A stretch of 64,000 nucleotides of DNA from Pontixanthobacter aestiaquae (GCF_009827455.1 NZ_WTYZ01000001.1:186001-250000); one strand, 5' to 3'. Counted from the first letter of the stretch, positions 42,480 to 52,105 are shown. Notes: generated by a model not told the origin, from the sequence alone. Numbers and translations: made by a program.

Positions 42480-43613
42480 ATGCGGAAACTCGTCATAGGT
42501 CTGGCGATGGCTTCAACAGCCCTTGCTTCGCCTGCCCTCGCCCGCGACGGTCAATGGTATGTCGAGGTCGGTGGCGGCCCGATGTTGATTGAAGACGTCG
42601 ATTTTAACGTTAACGACGGTGCCGGTGAAGTTACCGCTGACACCAAAGAAGGTTACGACTTCGGTGGCGTAGTCGGTTACGACTTCGGTGCGTTCCGCCT
42701 CGAAGCGGAAGCCAGCTATCGGGAAGGTGATATCGATAATCTAGTTGCAGACGCGGTGGGTATTCCGCGCACTACTGCACCTGATGTTACACCTTCGGGC
42801 ACATTCCCGGCGCGCGGCGACATTAATGTGCTGAGCTTCATGATGAACGGCTTGTTTGATTTCGGTCCTGATGATGGTCTCCAAGGCTACTTCGGCGGCG
42901 GTATCGGTGTGGCACGCACTGACGCTCAGGCATGTGCTAATCCGCGTGCTTGTGATGCATTCAACGATTCAGACACTGGGCTTGCTTGGCAAGCACTTGC
43001 AGGCGTTCGCGCACCTCTCAGCGACAGCTGGGATGTGGGTCTTCGCTATCGCTTGTTCACCGCTGAAAACTTGAACATTGTGGACCGCTTCGGCCGCGGT
43101 CTGGACGGTAAGTTCCGCTCGCACTCGCTCATGGGTACGCTGACTTACAATTTCGGTGGCGAGCCGGAAGCTCCACCACCGCCACCTGTAGTGGTGGCGC
43201 CTCCACCACCTGTAGTGGCACCTCCGCCACCTGTAGTGGTCACGCCTCCGCCACCACCGGCTTGCAACAAAGGCCCTTACATCGTGTTCTTCGAGTGGGA
43301 TCAGTCAGACATTACGCCTGAAGCTGCGAACATTCTGAACAATGCTGTAGCAGCCTACGCAAATTGTGGTTCGGCATCGGTAATGCTGGCAGGTCACACT
43401 GACACGTCCGGTTCGATGACTTACAACAACGGTCTGGCCGAACGTCGCAACGCTTCGGTCACCGATTATCTGGCAGGTCGCGGTATCCCAGCTGGACGTA
43501 TTTCCAGCGAAGGATTTGGTGAAACCCAGCTTCGCGTTCCGACAGATGACGGTGTGCGTGAACCGCAAAACCGCCGTGTTGAAGTAAATTACGGTCCAAA
43601 TGCGGGCATGTAA
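42480..43613 (+). CDS. OmpA family outer-membrane protein
   Basis: The 377-residue protein has a signal peptide (about 1-22, ending SPALARD), an eight-strand beta-barrel domain (about 24-228), a Pro/Val-rich linker (about 229-262) and a peptidoglycan-binding OmpA domain (about 265-373) with VMLAGHTDTSGSMTYNNGLA, RRNASVTDYL and EPQNRRVEVNY. It tethers the outer membrane to murein. The ATG follows AGGGGAACTACATA. A terminator follows at 43641-43669. The linker DNA contains three copies of a 13-base palindromic unit. Confidence 0.95.
   Translation: MRKLVIGLAMASTALASPALARDGQWYVEVGGGPMLIEDVDFNVNDGAGEVTADTKEGYDFGGVVGYDFGAFRLEAEASYREGDIDNLVADAVGIPRTTAPDVTPSGTFPARGDINVLSFMMNGLFDFGPDDGLQGYFGGGIGVARTDAQACANPRACDAFNDSDTGLAWQALAGVRAPLSDSWDVGLRYRLFTAENLNIVDRFGRGLDGKFRSHSLMGTLTYNFGGEPEAPPPPPVVVAPPPPVVAPPPPVVVTPPPPPACNKGPYIVFFEWDQSDITPEAANILNNAVAAYANCGSASVMLAGHTDTSGSMTYNNGLAERRNASVTDYLAGRGIPAGRISSEGFGETQLRVPTDDGVREPQNRRVEVNYGPNAGM
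43182..43239 (+). repeat. Short palindromic repeats in the OmpA linker
   Basis: CCACCTGTAGTGG occurs at 43182-43194, 43206-43218 and 43227-43239 within the codons of the Pro/Val-rich linker. The array could vary in length by slippage. Confidence 0.8.
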
Positions 43614-43640
43614 TTCGCTACAGCGATGCATATTTGAAGA

Positions 43641-43669
43641 AGGGGCTGGAGAAATCCGGCCCCTTTTTT
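43641..43669 (+). terminator. Rho-independent terminator of the OmpA-family gene
   Basis: GGGGCTGGA (43642-43650) pairs with TCCGGCCCC (43655-43663) across a GAAA loop, with one T-G wobble pair, and is followed by T7. Confidence 0.9.
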
Positions 43670-43706
43670 ATTGTGCTTACGAAACAGCACGTAATTGGAG
43701 GGCAGT

Positions 43707-44276
43707 ATGAATTATACGAAGCGCGCACTGGCCATCGCGGCCACGTCACTAACATTAGCCTGCTCAGCGAATGACACGCCGTCCGACGATGCGGCATCTC
43801 TCGCTGGCGAAGAGCGGACGCGGTTGGCATATGGTGATTTCATATTGGCGAATGGCGAGACAGTCAGTGGTGTAAAACTTGTTGCCGAAGGAACCGTAGC
43901 CAAACTTATCGTGGCCGCTAGCGATCTGCCTGCAGGCACGCGCGGTTTTCACCTCCATGAAACTGGCAGTTGCGAAGGCCCTGATTTCAAATCGGCTGGG
44001 GGACACCTCAACCCGCTCGGCAAGGCGCATGGAACCGAGTCCGAAGGCGGTAGCCATGTTGGTGACCTGCCTAATCTGGTGCTGAACGAAAGTGCGAACG
44101 AGCCGCAGACATTCACTATCGACGGTTCTTTAGAACAAGTCAGCGAATGGATTTTCGATGAGGACGGCACGGCCGTTGTGATCCACGCCGAGCCGGACGA
44201 TTACAAAACCGACCCATCCGGAGCAGCGGGCGCACGCATTGCCTGTGCCGTACTCGACCCTGATGCTACGCCCTAG
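43707..44276 (+). CDS. sodC: Cu/Zn superoxide dismutase family lipoprotein
   Basis: The 189-residue protein has a lipoprotein signal (lipobox LTLAC at residue 19) and a Cu/Zn SOD fold: FHLHETGSCEGPDFKSAGGH with Cu/Zn-binding histidines and the disulfide Cys, LNPLGKAHG, and the late VVIHAEPDDYKTDPSGAAG with a copper His. It should dismutate superoxide in the periplasm. ATG 43707 has GGAGG five bases upstream. Its stop lies in a 13-bp tandem repeat shared with the convergent MFS gene. Confidence 0.92.
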   Translation: MNYTKRALAIAATSLTLACSANDTPSDDAASLAGEERTRLAYGDFILANGETVSGVKLVAEGTVAKLIVAASDLPAGTRGFHLHETGSCEGPDFKSAGGHLNPLGKAHGTESEGGSHVGDLPNLVLNESANEPQTFTIDGSLEQVSEWIFDEDGTAVVIHAEPDDYKTDPSGAAGARIACAVLDPDATP

Positions 44277-44313
44277 TGAAACGCCCTAATCAAACGCCCT
44301 AATCAAACGCCTT
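44268..44313. repeat. 13-bp tandem repeat at a convergent gene junction
   Basis: ACGCCCTARTSAA is repeated at 44268-44280, 44281-44293 and 44294-44306, with a partial fourth copy. The sodC stop (TAG 44274-44276) and the MFS stop (44303-44305, reverse strand) both lie inside repeat units. Confidence 0.9.
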
Positions 44314-46072
44314 GTTCACCTGCAGCACGAGCGCGCTCCAGAACAGTTCGCTCTGCTTCAGGGACGGTCCGATACGCCAGATACAGCAGCACTGTCCCGA
44401 TTGGCGCGACGACCAACATCGACAGAACACCGGTCGATAGGCTCCCCGTCATAGTGGACACTTGGCCCGCCATATAAGGGCCGAGCGCCAAACCAACCAA
44501 GGTCGTCGAAAGAAAAAATGTCGCGGTCGCCGTACCTCGCATTCGGGGTAAAACCAGATCCTGCGTCGTCGCCGCAGCAGCGCCAAGCGCCGAGCTGCCA
44601 AAGAGCGAAAGCACGAAGTTCAGGAAGTAGAACAGGGCGACGTTCTCTGTTGTAAAAGCGAAGATCAGTGGGATGACCGGGGCCAACACGCCGAATGCCA
44701 CGACCATCAAACGGCCGCCCGGATTGCGCTCACGCAACCAGTCGGAAACCCGGCCCCCGATAATGACGCCCAAGAAGCCGCCAAGCGCCCCGCCGCCGCC
44801 AATCCAGAAGCCTAACACGGATTTCGAAGCACCGAGCACACGTTCAGCATAAGGCGCGGCCCAGAAAGACACGGAATAGGATGCAAAAGCCACCATTCCG
44901 TAGCCGAGGATCGTATAGAGGAATGCCGGACTCCCCCAGATCAGCTTGAATGTTGGCAGATCTCGGTGCCGCAGTGAAACTGCCCATGAGAACACAGCGT
45001 AGTAGCCGATACCCAGCGCGATCCATTGCTGGAAATTGCCGGTCAGGCTGCCAATCAGCCATGCCAGCCCTGCCGTCACGACTGCAGCGACAAAGTTCAA
45101 CGCGAACGGTACTCGGCCGAAATACAGTAGCAATCCTATACCTGCCAGAGCTGCAGCATAGCCCGCTATGGCTAGCGGAGCACTTACGCCACTTTCGAGC
45201 AGCTGGCTTGTTTGAGAAATCGCCAGCCCAAACACGACCAGCCCCATAGCCAACCAAGCGATGCGCGCCGATGCACCGCCACGTTGAGCTGATGACATGA
45301 ATGTAAATGGCGGAATCACGGCGAATAATTCGGTCGCAAAGCCGCGGAATGGCTTTTCATTCTTCACTTCCGGCAGGCGGTCCATTTGACCGCGCACGGG
45401 CTCGCGCAAAGTGAATACCCAGATCGCAAGCAACAGCCCGGGTACACCAACTGCGAGGAATGCGGCCTGCCAGCCAACCAGATCCAGCGGACCACCACCC
45501 GGATAGGCCGCATTCCATTTTTCGACTATCAAACCGCCGATAAGTAGCGATACACCGCCGCCGATATACAATCCCGCCGAATAGATCGCGAGCGCAGTGC
45601 CGCGCATTTTCTTGGGGAACCAGTCCGAAATCAGTGAGTAGGCCGATGGACTGGCGGTCGCCTCGCCTACGCCGACACCGATTCGTGCCGCACCGAGAGC
45701 GAGACCGCTTTTCGCAAAGCCGGACAATGCCGTCATCGCCGACCACAGCGCCAGACCTGCTGTCATCAGCTTCACCCGGTGCCAGCTATCGGCAAGCCGC
45801 CCCAGCGGAATCCCGAACAATGCATAAAATACGCCGAAAGCTGTGCCATACAAAAAGCCGAGATCCGCGTCGGTCAGACCCAAATCGGCTTTGATGTCAT
45901 TTGCCAGAATCGACAGAATGTTGCGGTCGATAAAATTCAGAACATAAACAAGGACAAGAACACCTAGAGCATACCAACTATACCCTGGTACCTTTTGATC
46001 CTCGACCAGTTCTTGGGCCTGATCTTGGGCCGTCACATTCTCGGCTGAGGAACTCTCATCATTGTTCTGCAT
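44303..46072 (-). CDS. MFS transporter
   Basis: This 589-residue inner-membrane protein has at least 12 hydrophobic segments and the MFS motif GIPLGRLADSWHRVKLM (about 93-109) between helices 2 and 3; the first helix ends in VYVLNFIDRNILSIL, seen in the Spinster/hexuronate-like branch. A central insertion (about 250-380) adds further hydrophobic helices and makes it longer than usual. The substrate is unknown. Its ATG overlaps the end of queC by 14 bases, so the two are co-transcribed. Confidence 0.9.
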   Translation of the reverse strand: MQNNDESSSAENVTAQDQAQELVEDQKVPGYSWYALGVLVLVYVLNFIDRNILSILANDIKADLGLTDADLGFLYGTAFGVFYALFGIPLGRLADSWHRVKLMTAGLALWSAMTALSGFAKSGLALGAARIGVGVGEATASPSAYSLISDWFPKKMRGTALAIYSAGLYIGGGVSLLIGGLIVEKWNAAYPGGGPLDLVGWQAAFLAVGVPGLLLAIWVFTLREPVRGQMDRLPEVKNEKPFRGFATELFAVIPPFTFMSSAQRGGASARIAWLAMGLVVFGLAISQTSQLLESGVSAPLAIAGYAAALAGIGLLLYFGRVPFALNFVAAVVTAGLAWLIGSLTGNFQQWIALGIGYYAVFSWAVSLRHRDLPTFKLIWGSPAFLYTILGYGMVAFASYSVSFWAAPYAERVLGASKSVLGFWIGGGGALGGFLGVIIGGRVSDWLRERNPGGRLMVVAFGVLAPVIPLIFAFTTENVALFYFLNFVLSLFGSSALGAAAATTQDLVLPRMRGTATATFFLSTTLVGLALGPYMAGQVSTMTGSLSTGVLSMLVVAPIGTVLLYLAYRTVPEAERTVLERARAAGEQGV

Positions 46073-46754
46073 ATTTGATCCCGTCCTCTAAGCCAGCTTC
46101 GGCAAAGCCCTTGTGCCTTAATCGGCAGCTATCGCAAACCCCGCACGCCAAACCATCTGATGACGGGTCGTAACAGGACCAGCTCATTCCGGTGTCGAGG
46201 CCTAGCCTGGCGGCCTCCGAAGCGATGTCGGCTTTGGTCATATCTTGCAGCGGCGTGTGGATCGAGAAGGGTGTACCTTCGACCCCGGCCTTGGTGCCTA
46301 ACCGCGCGGTTTCGGTGAAACTTGCAATGAATTCAGGCCGGCAATCAGGATAGCCGGAATAATCGAGCGCATTGACCCCGATGAAAATATCGTGCGATCC
46401 GGTTGCTTCAGCCCAAGCCGAAGTCAGCGCCAGAAACACCAGATTGCGCGCGGGGACGTAAGTGACGGGAATTTCATCGCCGACACCCTCTTTCGGCACA
46501 TCGATATCATCGGTTAGCGCGGACCCGCCAAAAGCGCGCAAATCAAGCGGTAGAACAACATGCCGTTCGCATCGAAGATGCTCGGCAATCTGCTTGGCTG
46601 ATTCGATTTCGATCTTGTGTCTTTGACCATAGTCGATGGTCAGCGCAGATAGTGTGAAGCCTTGTTCGCGCGCAATTGCGGCCGAAACCATCGAATCGAG
46701 ACCACCCGAAAGCAGTACGACAGCGGACTTCACATTCTTGGAATTGATAGCCAT
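46059..46754 (-). CDS. queC: 7-cyano-7-deazaguanine (preQ0) synthase QueC
   Basis: QueC makes preQ0 from carboxydeazaguanine, ammonia and ATP, on the way to queuosine. The 231-residue protein has the PP-loop VVLLSGGLDSMVSA (about 12-25) and the zinc site CGVCDSCRLRHKGF (about 204-217). It is followed by the MFS gene. The other queuosine genes are not near, though gluQ (17.9 kb) acts on the final product. Confidence 0.96.
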   Translation of the reverse strand: MAINSKNVKSAVVLLSGGLDSMVSAAIAREQGFTLSALTIDYGQRHKIEIESAKQIAEHLRCERHVVLPLDLRAFGGSALTDDIDVPKEGVGDEIPVTYVPARNLVFLALTSAWAEATGSHDIFIGVNALDYSGYPDCRPEFIASFTETARLGTKAGVEGTPFSIHTPLQDMTKADIASEAARLGLDTGMSWSCYDPSSDGLACGVCDSCRLRHKGFAEAGLEDGIKYAEQ

Positions 46755-46813
46755 TGCTTCTGGCTAGTAGCAATCTCTCACGAGGCTGCAATGCCGCAAG
46801 CGCTCGCGACCTA

Positions 46814-47269
46814 TCAGCCGGTACAGCGACCTACGCGTCTGGCTTCCGCCGCAACGTTGTAAACTTCCCTGCCAACCGTGGCGTTACCAGCTATCTGCAC
46901 GAGGGCCGAGGTTTCTTTCCGGATGGTCGTTTGACCATAGCCTTTACCTCGGCACGTATAGTGGACAGTGACCGCAGCGGGTCCATCACTCACAGTCGTC
47001 CACGCACATCGCGGCCCCGGATGGCGAAGCTGGATCAATTCGTGGCCCGTCCGGACGCAAATCTTCTTTGTCTCATCGACAGTCCGATAGCGCACTTCCC
47101 ACAATCCGCGATCCAGACCATCCAGCATGGCCAGTGATGGCGCTTGAGCGGTAGCGGGTATGCCGATCCCCCAAGCCGCCGCGCACAGCGCCGCAAAGGT
47201 GCCAATCCGTCTTAGAAGGCCGGCAGCTCGCGCTTTGAAAGGAGAAAGATCAGCCATCAACAATGCCAT
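46814..47269 (-). CDS. Exported DUF3617-like small protein
   Basis: The mature part resembles DUF3617 proteins: DGLDRGLWEVRYRT, a cysteine pair region (KKICVRTGHELIQL, GPRCAWTT) and YTCRGKGYGQTTIRKET, ending near RCTG. With the ATG at 47269 it has about 151 residues and a signal peptide ending around IPATAQA. A GTG at 47335 overlaps the hslO stop (GTGA) and is in frame, so a longer coupled product is possible but would have an odd 50-residue lead. Function unknown; periplasmic. Confidence 0.65.
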   Translation of the reverse strand: MALLMADLSPFKARAAGLLRRIGTFAALCAAAWGIGIPATAQAPSLAMLDGLDRGLWEVRYRTVDETKKICVRTGHELIQLRHPGPRCAWTTVSDGPAAVTVHYTCRGKGYGQTTIRKETSALVQIAGNATVGREVYNVAAEARRVGRCTG

Positions 47270-47331
47270 ACCACATGCTTTAGTGCCGGGAAATGAACAA
47301 ACACTGCATCGGGTACAATGCATCAGCCAGT

Positions 47332-48225
47332 TCACGCCTCAATAGGGAACTTTCTCGAGCAGAATTTACAGTCAACTTGGATTATTCCGTCATCATCGCG
47401 CATTTCCGCCCGTTCGGGCTCAGCGAAACGCGAAATAACCTCCTGATAGTGCTCAATCGTGCAGCGACATCCGCGCGACAGGCTGTGGCCGGGCTGTATG
47501 CGTATTTCCTCTTCCTCATGGAACAGACGCCAGACAATGGATTCCATCGACAGGCTTTCATCCAGCAATTCCTCATGCCGGATGCTACCGGCGAGGATCG
47601 AGACATGTTCCCACTCGGGGTGGTCGAGCCGTGCATGAAGGCGTTCGCGTCCTTCCTCACCATCAGGCAAATGTTGGACTAGCAGGCCGGCCGCAACGCA
47701 GCCATCCGGACCGGATTTCACTCCAAGACGGATCAGCGACGGGAGCTGTTCGGATTGCACGAAATAGGCTTCGCATGCGGCGGAAAGCGATTCGCCTTCG
47801 AGCGGTACAATCCCTTGATAGCGCCCGTCCTTACCGGGTCTGTCAAAAGTGATCGCCAGATAGCCTTTGCCAAACAGGGCGAAGAGCGACGGGTTTGCGC
47901 CCAGCTCCGTCAAGCGGCTCTCGCTGAAATCGACATAGCCGCGCAGCTCGCCTTCGCGAAAATCGCAGGCCAGCAGGCGCACAACGCCTTCTTCGGTCTG
48001 CGCCTGCATGGTCATCTGGCCACCTTCTTCTTTCAGCAAGCCGCCGATCAGCGCGGTCAGCACCAAGGCCTCTGCCAAAAGATGTGTGATCGCAGGGGGA
48101 TAATCATGCGCGCTCAGAACAGTGTCGAGCACGCCGTCCAGCCGCACCACGCGCCCGCGCGCATCGCGGCCGGGCAGGGTAAAGCCCAGTAGCTGATCGC
48201 TAAATATTTCGGATGTTTCAGTCAT
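47332..48225 (-). CDS. hslO: Redox-regulated chaperone Hsp33
   Basis: Hsp33 is a cytoplasmic holdase switched on by oxidation and heat. The 297-residue protein has the Hsp33 fold with EGVVRLLACDFREGELRGYV early and the redox zinc centre at the end: CRC near residue 255 and CKFC near 288. All four cysteines are present. It is followed by the DUF3617-like gene and preceded by argF. Confidence 0.95.
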   Translation of the reverse strand: MTETSEIFSDQLLGFTLPGRDARGRVVRLDGVLDTVLSAHDYPPAITHLLAEALVLTALIGGLLKEEGGQMTMQAQTEEGVVRLLACDFREGELRGYVDFSESRLTELGANPSLFALFGKGYLAITFDRPGKDGRYQGIVPLEGESLSAACEAYFVQSEQLPSLIRLGVKSGPDGCVAAGLLVQHLPDGEEGRERLHARLDHPEWEHVSILAGSIRHEELLDESLSMESIVWRLFHEEEEIRIQPGHSLSRGCRCTIEHYQEVISRFAEPERAEMRDDDGIIQVDCKFCSRKFPIEA

Positions 48226-48295
48226 CGGTCAAATATGGGAGTGCAATGGCGTAAAGCCACCCCAGCTCCTAAACCAGTGCCCACTCGCGCGCGTA

Positions 48296-49237
48296 TCACA
48301 GCTTGCCAAGCGCCCAAAGCAGAATAGATTTCTGTGCGTGAATGCGGTTCTCTGCCTCGTCGAACACGCTCGATTGCGGGCCTTCAAACACCGCCTCGTT
48401 CACCTCATCGCCGACATGCGCGGGCAGGCAATGCAGGAACCGCGCGTCAGGCTTCGCCTGCGCCATCAGCGCCTCATTGACTTGATAAGGTGCCATCGCG
48501 CCGAGCTTATTCTCGACATTGTCCTGCCCCATCGACACCCAAGTATCGGTGATGATGACATCTGCGCCATTCGCAGCCGCTGCAGCATCCTGCGTCAGGG
48601 TAACAGCCGCACCGCCCGCGCGGGCCATATCGACAAATTCCTGCGCTGGTTCAAAGCCTGCTGGCGTCGCGATCCGGACATTGAATTTCAGTAGCCCGGC
48701 CGCTTCGAGGATCGAATGGAGGACGTTGTTGCCATCGCCAAACCAAGCGACTTCGAGACCTGGCAGTGGTTTCTCATTCTCCAGGATTGTCAGAAGATCG
48801 GCTATGATCTGGCACGGGTGTGACCGGTCGGTCAGCCCGTTGATCACTGGCACCGATGCATGCCGCGCCATTTCCTCGATCTTGGCGTGATCGTCAGTCC
48901 GGATCATGATTGCATCGGCCATGCGGCTGAGCACGCGGGCGGTATCGGCTATAGTTTCACCACGCCCGAGCTGGCTGGTGCCGGATTCCAGAATAACAAC
49001 ACTGCCGCCAAGCTGACGCATGGCGATATCAAAGCTCACGCGTGTACGCGTCGAGTTCTTCTCAAAAATCATCGCCAGCACAAAGCCGTCGAGCGGTTTG
49101 TCAGAGTCGGGTTTGCCCTTGGGCCAGCCTGCACGCGCTGCCTTGCGGTCATGCGCGTCATTCATCATCGCTGCGATGGCATCTGCCCCCGCGTCTGACA
49201 GATCGAGAAAATGCCGCAGCTCTTTATTCCGGTCCAT
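48296..49237 (-). CDS. argF: Ornithine carbamoyltransferase
   Basis: ArgF makes citrulline from ornithine and carbamoyl phosphate. The 313-residue protein has the carbamoyl-phosphate motif [12 protein letters not shown] (about 59-70), [11 protein letters not shown] (about 139-149) and the catalytic [13 protein letters not shown] near 270. The ATG and the argD stop share a base (TGATG), so the genes form a coupled argD-argF unit. Confidence 0.97.
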   Translation of the reverse strand: MDRNKELRHFLDLSDAGADAIAAMMNDAHDRKAARAGWPKGKPDSDKPLDGFVLAMIFEKNSTRTRVSFDIAMRQLGGSVVILESGTSQLGRGETIADTARVLSRMADAIMIRTDDHAKIEEMARHASVPVINGLTDRSHPCQIIADLLTILENEKPLPGLEVAWFGDGNNVLHSILEAAGLLKFNVRIATPAGFEPAQEFVDMARAGGAAVTLTQDAAAAANGADVIITDTWVSMGQDNVENKLGAMAPYQVNEALMAQAKPDARFLHCLPAHVGDEVNEAVFEGPQSSVFDEAENRIHAQKSILLWALGKL

Positions 49238-50427
49238 CAGCTCGCCTGCGGGATTTCATAATCGGCAGCGCCAGCCGACAATTTTTCGAAGAACTCTTCG
49301 ATCTCCGCATCACCGATCACCAGCGGCGGAAGCAAGCGCAGCGTATTGTCACCCGCAGCAACCATTAGCAATTCGTGATTGTCGCGCAGATGGACGAAGA
49401 AGGGACGACTCTCGACCTTCATTTTGAGACCGAGCATCAGGCCTTTGCCGCGCACCAGTTCGAACAGATCGGGATAGTTGCCGATAAATTGTTCGAGGCG
49501 CGCACGGATCCGTTCGCCCTTCTCACGCACTTCGCCAAGAAATTCCTCATTAGCGACCGCTTCCATTACCGCCATACCCGCAGCCATGGCCAGTGGATTA
49601 CCGCCGTAAGTCGAACCGTGGGTGCCGAAAGTCATGCCGCGCGCCGCTTTCTCAGTTGCGAGACAGGCGCCAAGCGGGAAGCCGCCGCCGATCCCTTTGG
49701 CCGTCGCGACAATGTCCGGGACAATGCCGTATTGCTCATAGGCATAGAGCGTGCCGGTCCGCGCAACACCGCATTGTACTTCATCGAGTGCGAGCATCAG
49801 ATCATGCTCGTCCGCCAAAGCGCGCAGACCCTGCATAAACTCATCCGAAGCCGGGCGAATCCCGCCCTCGCCCTGAATCGGTTCGACCAGGAAGCCGGCG
49901 GTGTTGGGCCCGATCAGAGACTTCGCCATCTCGAGATCATCAAACTCGCAATATTTGAAACCTTCGAGCAGTGGCTTGAAACCGTGATGCATCTTGCTTT
50001 GGTTCGAGGCGCTGATCGTTGCCATGGTCCGGCCATGGAAGGCGTTGGTGAATGTGATCAGCTCATGCCGGTGCTCGTTACCTGCCGATTGGTGGTAAGC
50101 ACGTGCGGTTTTGATGGCGGTCTCGACTGCCTCAGCACCGGAATTGGTGAAGAACACTGTGTCTGCGAAAGTGTTGTCGACCAGCATCTGCGCGAGCTTC
50201 TCGCCCTGCGGGCTGCCGTAAAGGTTGGAGACATGCATCAATGTCTCGGCCTGCTGCTGGATCGCACCGATCAGGCCAGGATGCGAATGCCCCAACAGAT
50301 TGACCGCGATACCGCTCGCGAAATCGAGATATTTTGTGCCGTCTTCATCGATCAAATGGCAATGTTCTCCGCGCACCGGGCGGACACCGCAGCGGGGATA
50401 GACGGGCATGAGCGGAGTGATAGCCAT
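49237..50427 (-). CDS. argD: Acetylornithine aminotransferase
   Basis: ArgD is a class III PLP aminotransferase that makes N-acetylornithine for arginine synthesis, and may also serve in lysine synthesis. The 396-residue protein has [17 protein letters not shown] (about 95-111), [14 protein letters not shown] (about 212-225) and the PLP lysine in [14 protein letters not shown]. It is the first gene of argD-argF. Confidence 0.95.
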   Translation of the reverse strand: MAITPLMPVYPRCGVRPVRGEHCHLIDEDGTKYLDFASGIAVNLLGHSHPGLIGAIQQQAETLMHVSNLYGSPQGEKLAQMLVDNTFADTVFFTNSGAEAVETAIKTARAYHQSAGNEHRHELITFTNAFHGRTMATISASNQSKMHHGFKPLLEGFKYCEFDDLEMAKSLIGPNTAGFLVEPIQGEGGIRPASDEFMQGLRALADEHDLMLALDEVQCGVARTGTLYAYEQYGIVPDIVATAKGIGGGFPLGACLATEKAARGMTFGTHGSTYGGNPLAMAAGMAVMEAVANEEFLGEVREKGERIRARLEQFIGNYPDLFELVRGKGLMLGLKMKVESRPFFVHLRDNHELLMVAAGDNTLRLLPPLVIGDAEIEEFFEKLSAGAADYEIPQAS

Positions 50428-50467
50428 TTGGATATTCCTATTGTTCGATAGCAGTAAGACGTAACGT

Positions 50468-50503
50468 CAAAAACGAATGGCGACCCCATAGGAGCCGCCA
50501 TTC
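50468..50503 (-). terminator. Rho-independent terminator downstream of the cold-shock gene
   Basis: On the minus strand GAATGGCG (50503-50496) pairs with 50482-50475, extended by CTCC/GGGG-type pairs, and is followed by GTTTTT. It lies about 110 bases after the stop of the cold-shock gene. Confidence 0.75.
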
Positions 50504-50614
50504 AAAATATCTATTCACTTGTAACCGGTTTGGTCAATTGCCGTGCCCAATAAACGGTTGGCAATTAGCGGTTGGCACTCTGGCCGTTACAAGTGCGGGA
50601 TCAATCGCTGTGAC

Positions 50615-51382
50615 TTACTCGGCCGCAGTAAGATTGACCGCCGAATGTTTGCCTCGTCGGTCAACTTCAAGGTCGAACTGGTAACGCTCGCCTTCATTGA
50701 TTGCTGTCAGGCCGGAGCGTTCGACTGCACTGATATGCACGAACGCATCGGGCTGGCCATCGTCACGAACGAGGAAGCCAAAACCCTTCATCGCGTTAAA
50801 GAACTTGACCGTACCAGTGGCTTTTTCGCCCGTCAGTTCACGCTGCGGAGGACCGCCGCTGTCACGATCACCGCCGCCACCTTTTTTCACTTCGATAACA
50901 TCGCCAACGACCTGTAGATCCTGGGCTGATGTCTTACCGCCGCGGTCAACGAGGTTATATTCGAGGCCTTGCCCCTCGGCGAGACCCTCAAGGCCAGCGC
51001 GTTCAACAGCAGAGATGTGCACAAAGACATCTTCGCCTCCACCTTCTTGCTGGATGAAGCCAAAGCCTTTGTCGCCGTTAAAGAACTTTACGACGCCTTT
51101 GCCGGTGCCAACGACCTGCGCGGGCATGCGGTCTCCGCCGCCGCCGCGGAAACCACCGCCGCCGCCACCGCCGCCACCGAAGCGATCGCCACCGCCGCCG
51201 CCGCGATATCCGCCGCCGCCGCCGCCACGATTGCCGCCGCCGAAGCGATCACCGCCACCGCCGCCATAGCTGTCGCCGCCGCCAAAACCGCCTCCGCCGC
51301 CGCCGAACGGATCGAAGCTATCTTCACCGATATTGTCGCGCTTATCACGGCCCCGTCCACGACGCCCTTTATCATAACCCAT
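50615..51382 (-). CDS. Double cold-shock-domain protein with Gly-rich N-terminus
   Basis: The 255-residue protein has a basic start, a Gly/Arg/Asp/Phe-rich low-complexity stretch (about 25-84), and two cold-shock domains. CSD1 (about 92-160) has KGVVKFFNGDKGFGFIQ and DVFVHIS; CSD2 (about 187-253) has TGTVKFFNAMKGFGFLV and DAFVHIS. CSDs bind single-stranded RNA or DNA and melt structures; the Gly-rich region resembles RGG/FG-type RNA-binding or phase-separating tails. Two-CSD proteins are common in alphaproteobacteria, but a long N-terminal Gly-rich arm is less so. The 260-base region upstream may hold a long leader. Confidence 0.92.
   Translation of the reverse strand: MGYDKGRRGRGRDKRDNIGEDSFDPFGGGGGGFGGGDSYGGGGGDRFGGGNRGGGGGGYRGGGGGDRFGGGGGGGGGFRGGGGDRMPAQVVGTGKGVVKFFNGDKGFGFIQQEGGGEDVFVHISAVERAGLEGLAEGQGLEYNLVDRGGKTSAQDLQVVGDVIEVKKGGGGDRDSGGPPQRELTGEKATGTVKFFNAMKGFGFLVRDDGQPDAFVHISAVERSGLTAINEGERYQFDLEVDRRGKHSAVNLTAAE
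51141..51327. repeat. Low-complexity CCG/CCA-rich stretch
   Basis: This GC-rich trinucleotide-like sequence encodes the Gly-rich arm of the cold-shock protein on the minus strand; several near-identical 20-35-base units are visible. Confidence 0.8.
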
Positions 51383-51507
51383 AATCTAAAACGTACCTTC
51401 GTATTCGCCGCCCAATTTAGTATTCTGCTGGTGACACGAACGGCAGGTCCACCGGGCAATGAGGCTGCCAGAAAACGATCTGCACAGACTCGCAAGCAAC
51501 AATCATA

Positions 51508-51537
51508 GCGCAGAACGCTCCTCTGCGCGACTTTTTT
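51508..51537 (+). other. Hairpin with T tract upstream of the cold-shock gene
   Basis: GCGCAGA (51508-51514) pairs with TCTGCGC (51522-51528), followed by GAC and T6. It looks like a plus-strand terminator, but no plus-strand gene ends here; it may instead be part of the leader of the cold-shock mRNA (minus strand). Confidence 0.4.
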
Positions 51538-51642
51538 CACTTTCGCGCCCTATCTACGCTTCAAATGTGACATTTTCGCATAGCGAAATGGTTTCCGTGC
51601 TCTACATAACGTCTACATTCAGCCCCCATTTGGAGACCGTTG

Positions 51643-52080
51643 ATGAGTGATTTTCGCCGCTTAAGCGACTCGGTATTGGCCAGTCCGCAGATCGGAACCG
51701 ACGACATTGCTGAGGCCAAAAAACTTGGCGTTACGCTGATCATCAACAATCGCCCTGAAGGCGAGTCGCCTGACCAGACGGAAGGTGCGCGAATCGAACA
51801 GGCTGCGCGCGAGGCGGGTTTGGACTATTTCGCGATCCCGATTGGTCAGGCCGGATTTGGCAAGGCAGATATTGAAGCGATGTCTGGCGCATTCATGCAA
51901 GCAGGCGGTCAGGTCTTGGCGTATTGCCGGTCTGGCACACGCTCGACCTTCTTATGGTCGCTCGCGGAGGCCAGCCAAGGGGGCGATCCGGATGAGCTGA
52001 CAGCAGCCGCGGCGCAAGCGGGTTATGATCTTTCTCCGATCCGCCCTATGCTGGAGGCGCTTGCTGGAGAGGCTAGTTAG
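51643..52080 (+). CDS. TIGR01244/DUF442-family phosphatase-like or sulfur transferase protein
   Basis: This protein of about 145 residues has the DUF442 fold with SVLASPQIGTDDIAEAKKLG, TLIINNRPEGESPDQT and a cysteine loop AYCRSGTRST near residue 96, the CxxGxR-type active site shared with dual-specificity phosphatases. In other organisms the domain accompanies beta-lactamase-like persulfide dioxygenases (Blh), so sulfide metabolism is possible. ATG 51643 has GGAG seven bases upstream. Confidence 0.88.
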   Translation: MSDFRRLSDSVLASPQIGTDDIAEAKKLGVTLIINNRPEGESPDQTEGARIEQAAREAGLDYFAIPIGQAGFGKADIEAMSGAFMQAGGQVLAYCRSGTRSTFLWSLAEASQGGDPDELTAAAAQAGYDLSPIRPMLEALAGEAS

Positions 52081-52105
52081 ATTTTATTGGTCAAGGAAAG
52101 TTTTG

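Noticed and set aside
46755..46813. preQ1 riboswitch before queC
   Set aside because: The 59-base spacer lacks the conserved preQ1 aptamer features.
50969..51508. Ala/Thr-rich plus-strand frame over the cold-shock gene
   Set aside because: Its composition is the reverse-strand image of the Gly-rich arm; the two CSDs on the minus strand are decisive.
51508..51537. Plus-strand rho-independent terminator
   Set aside because: No plus-strand gene lies upstream of it; kept only as a hairpin of unknown role.
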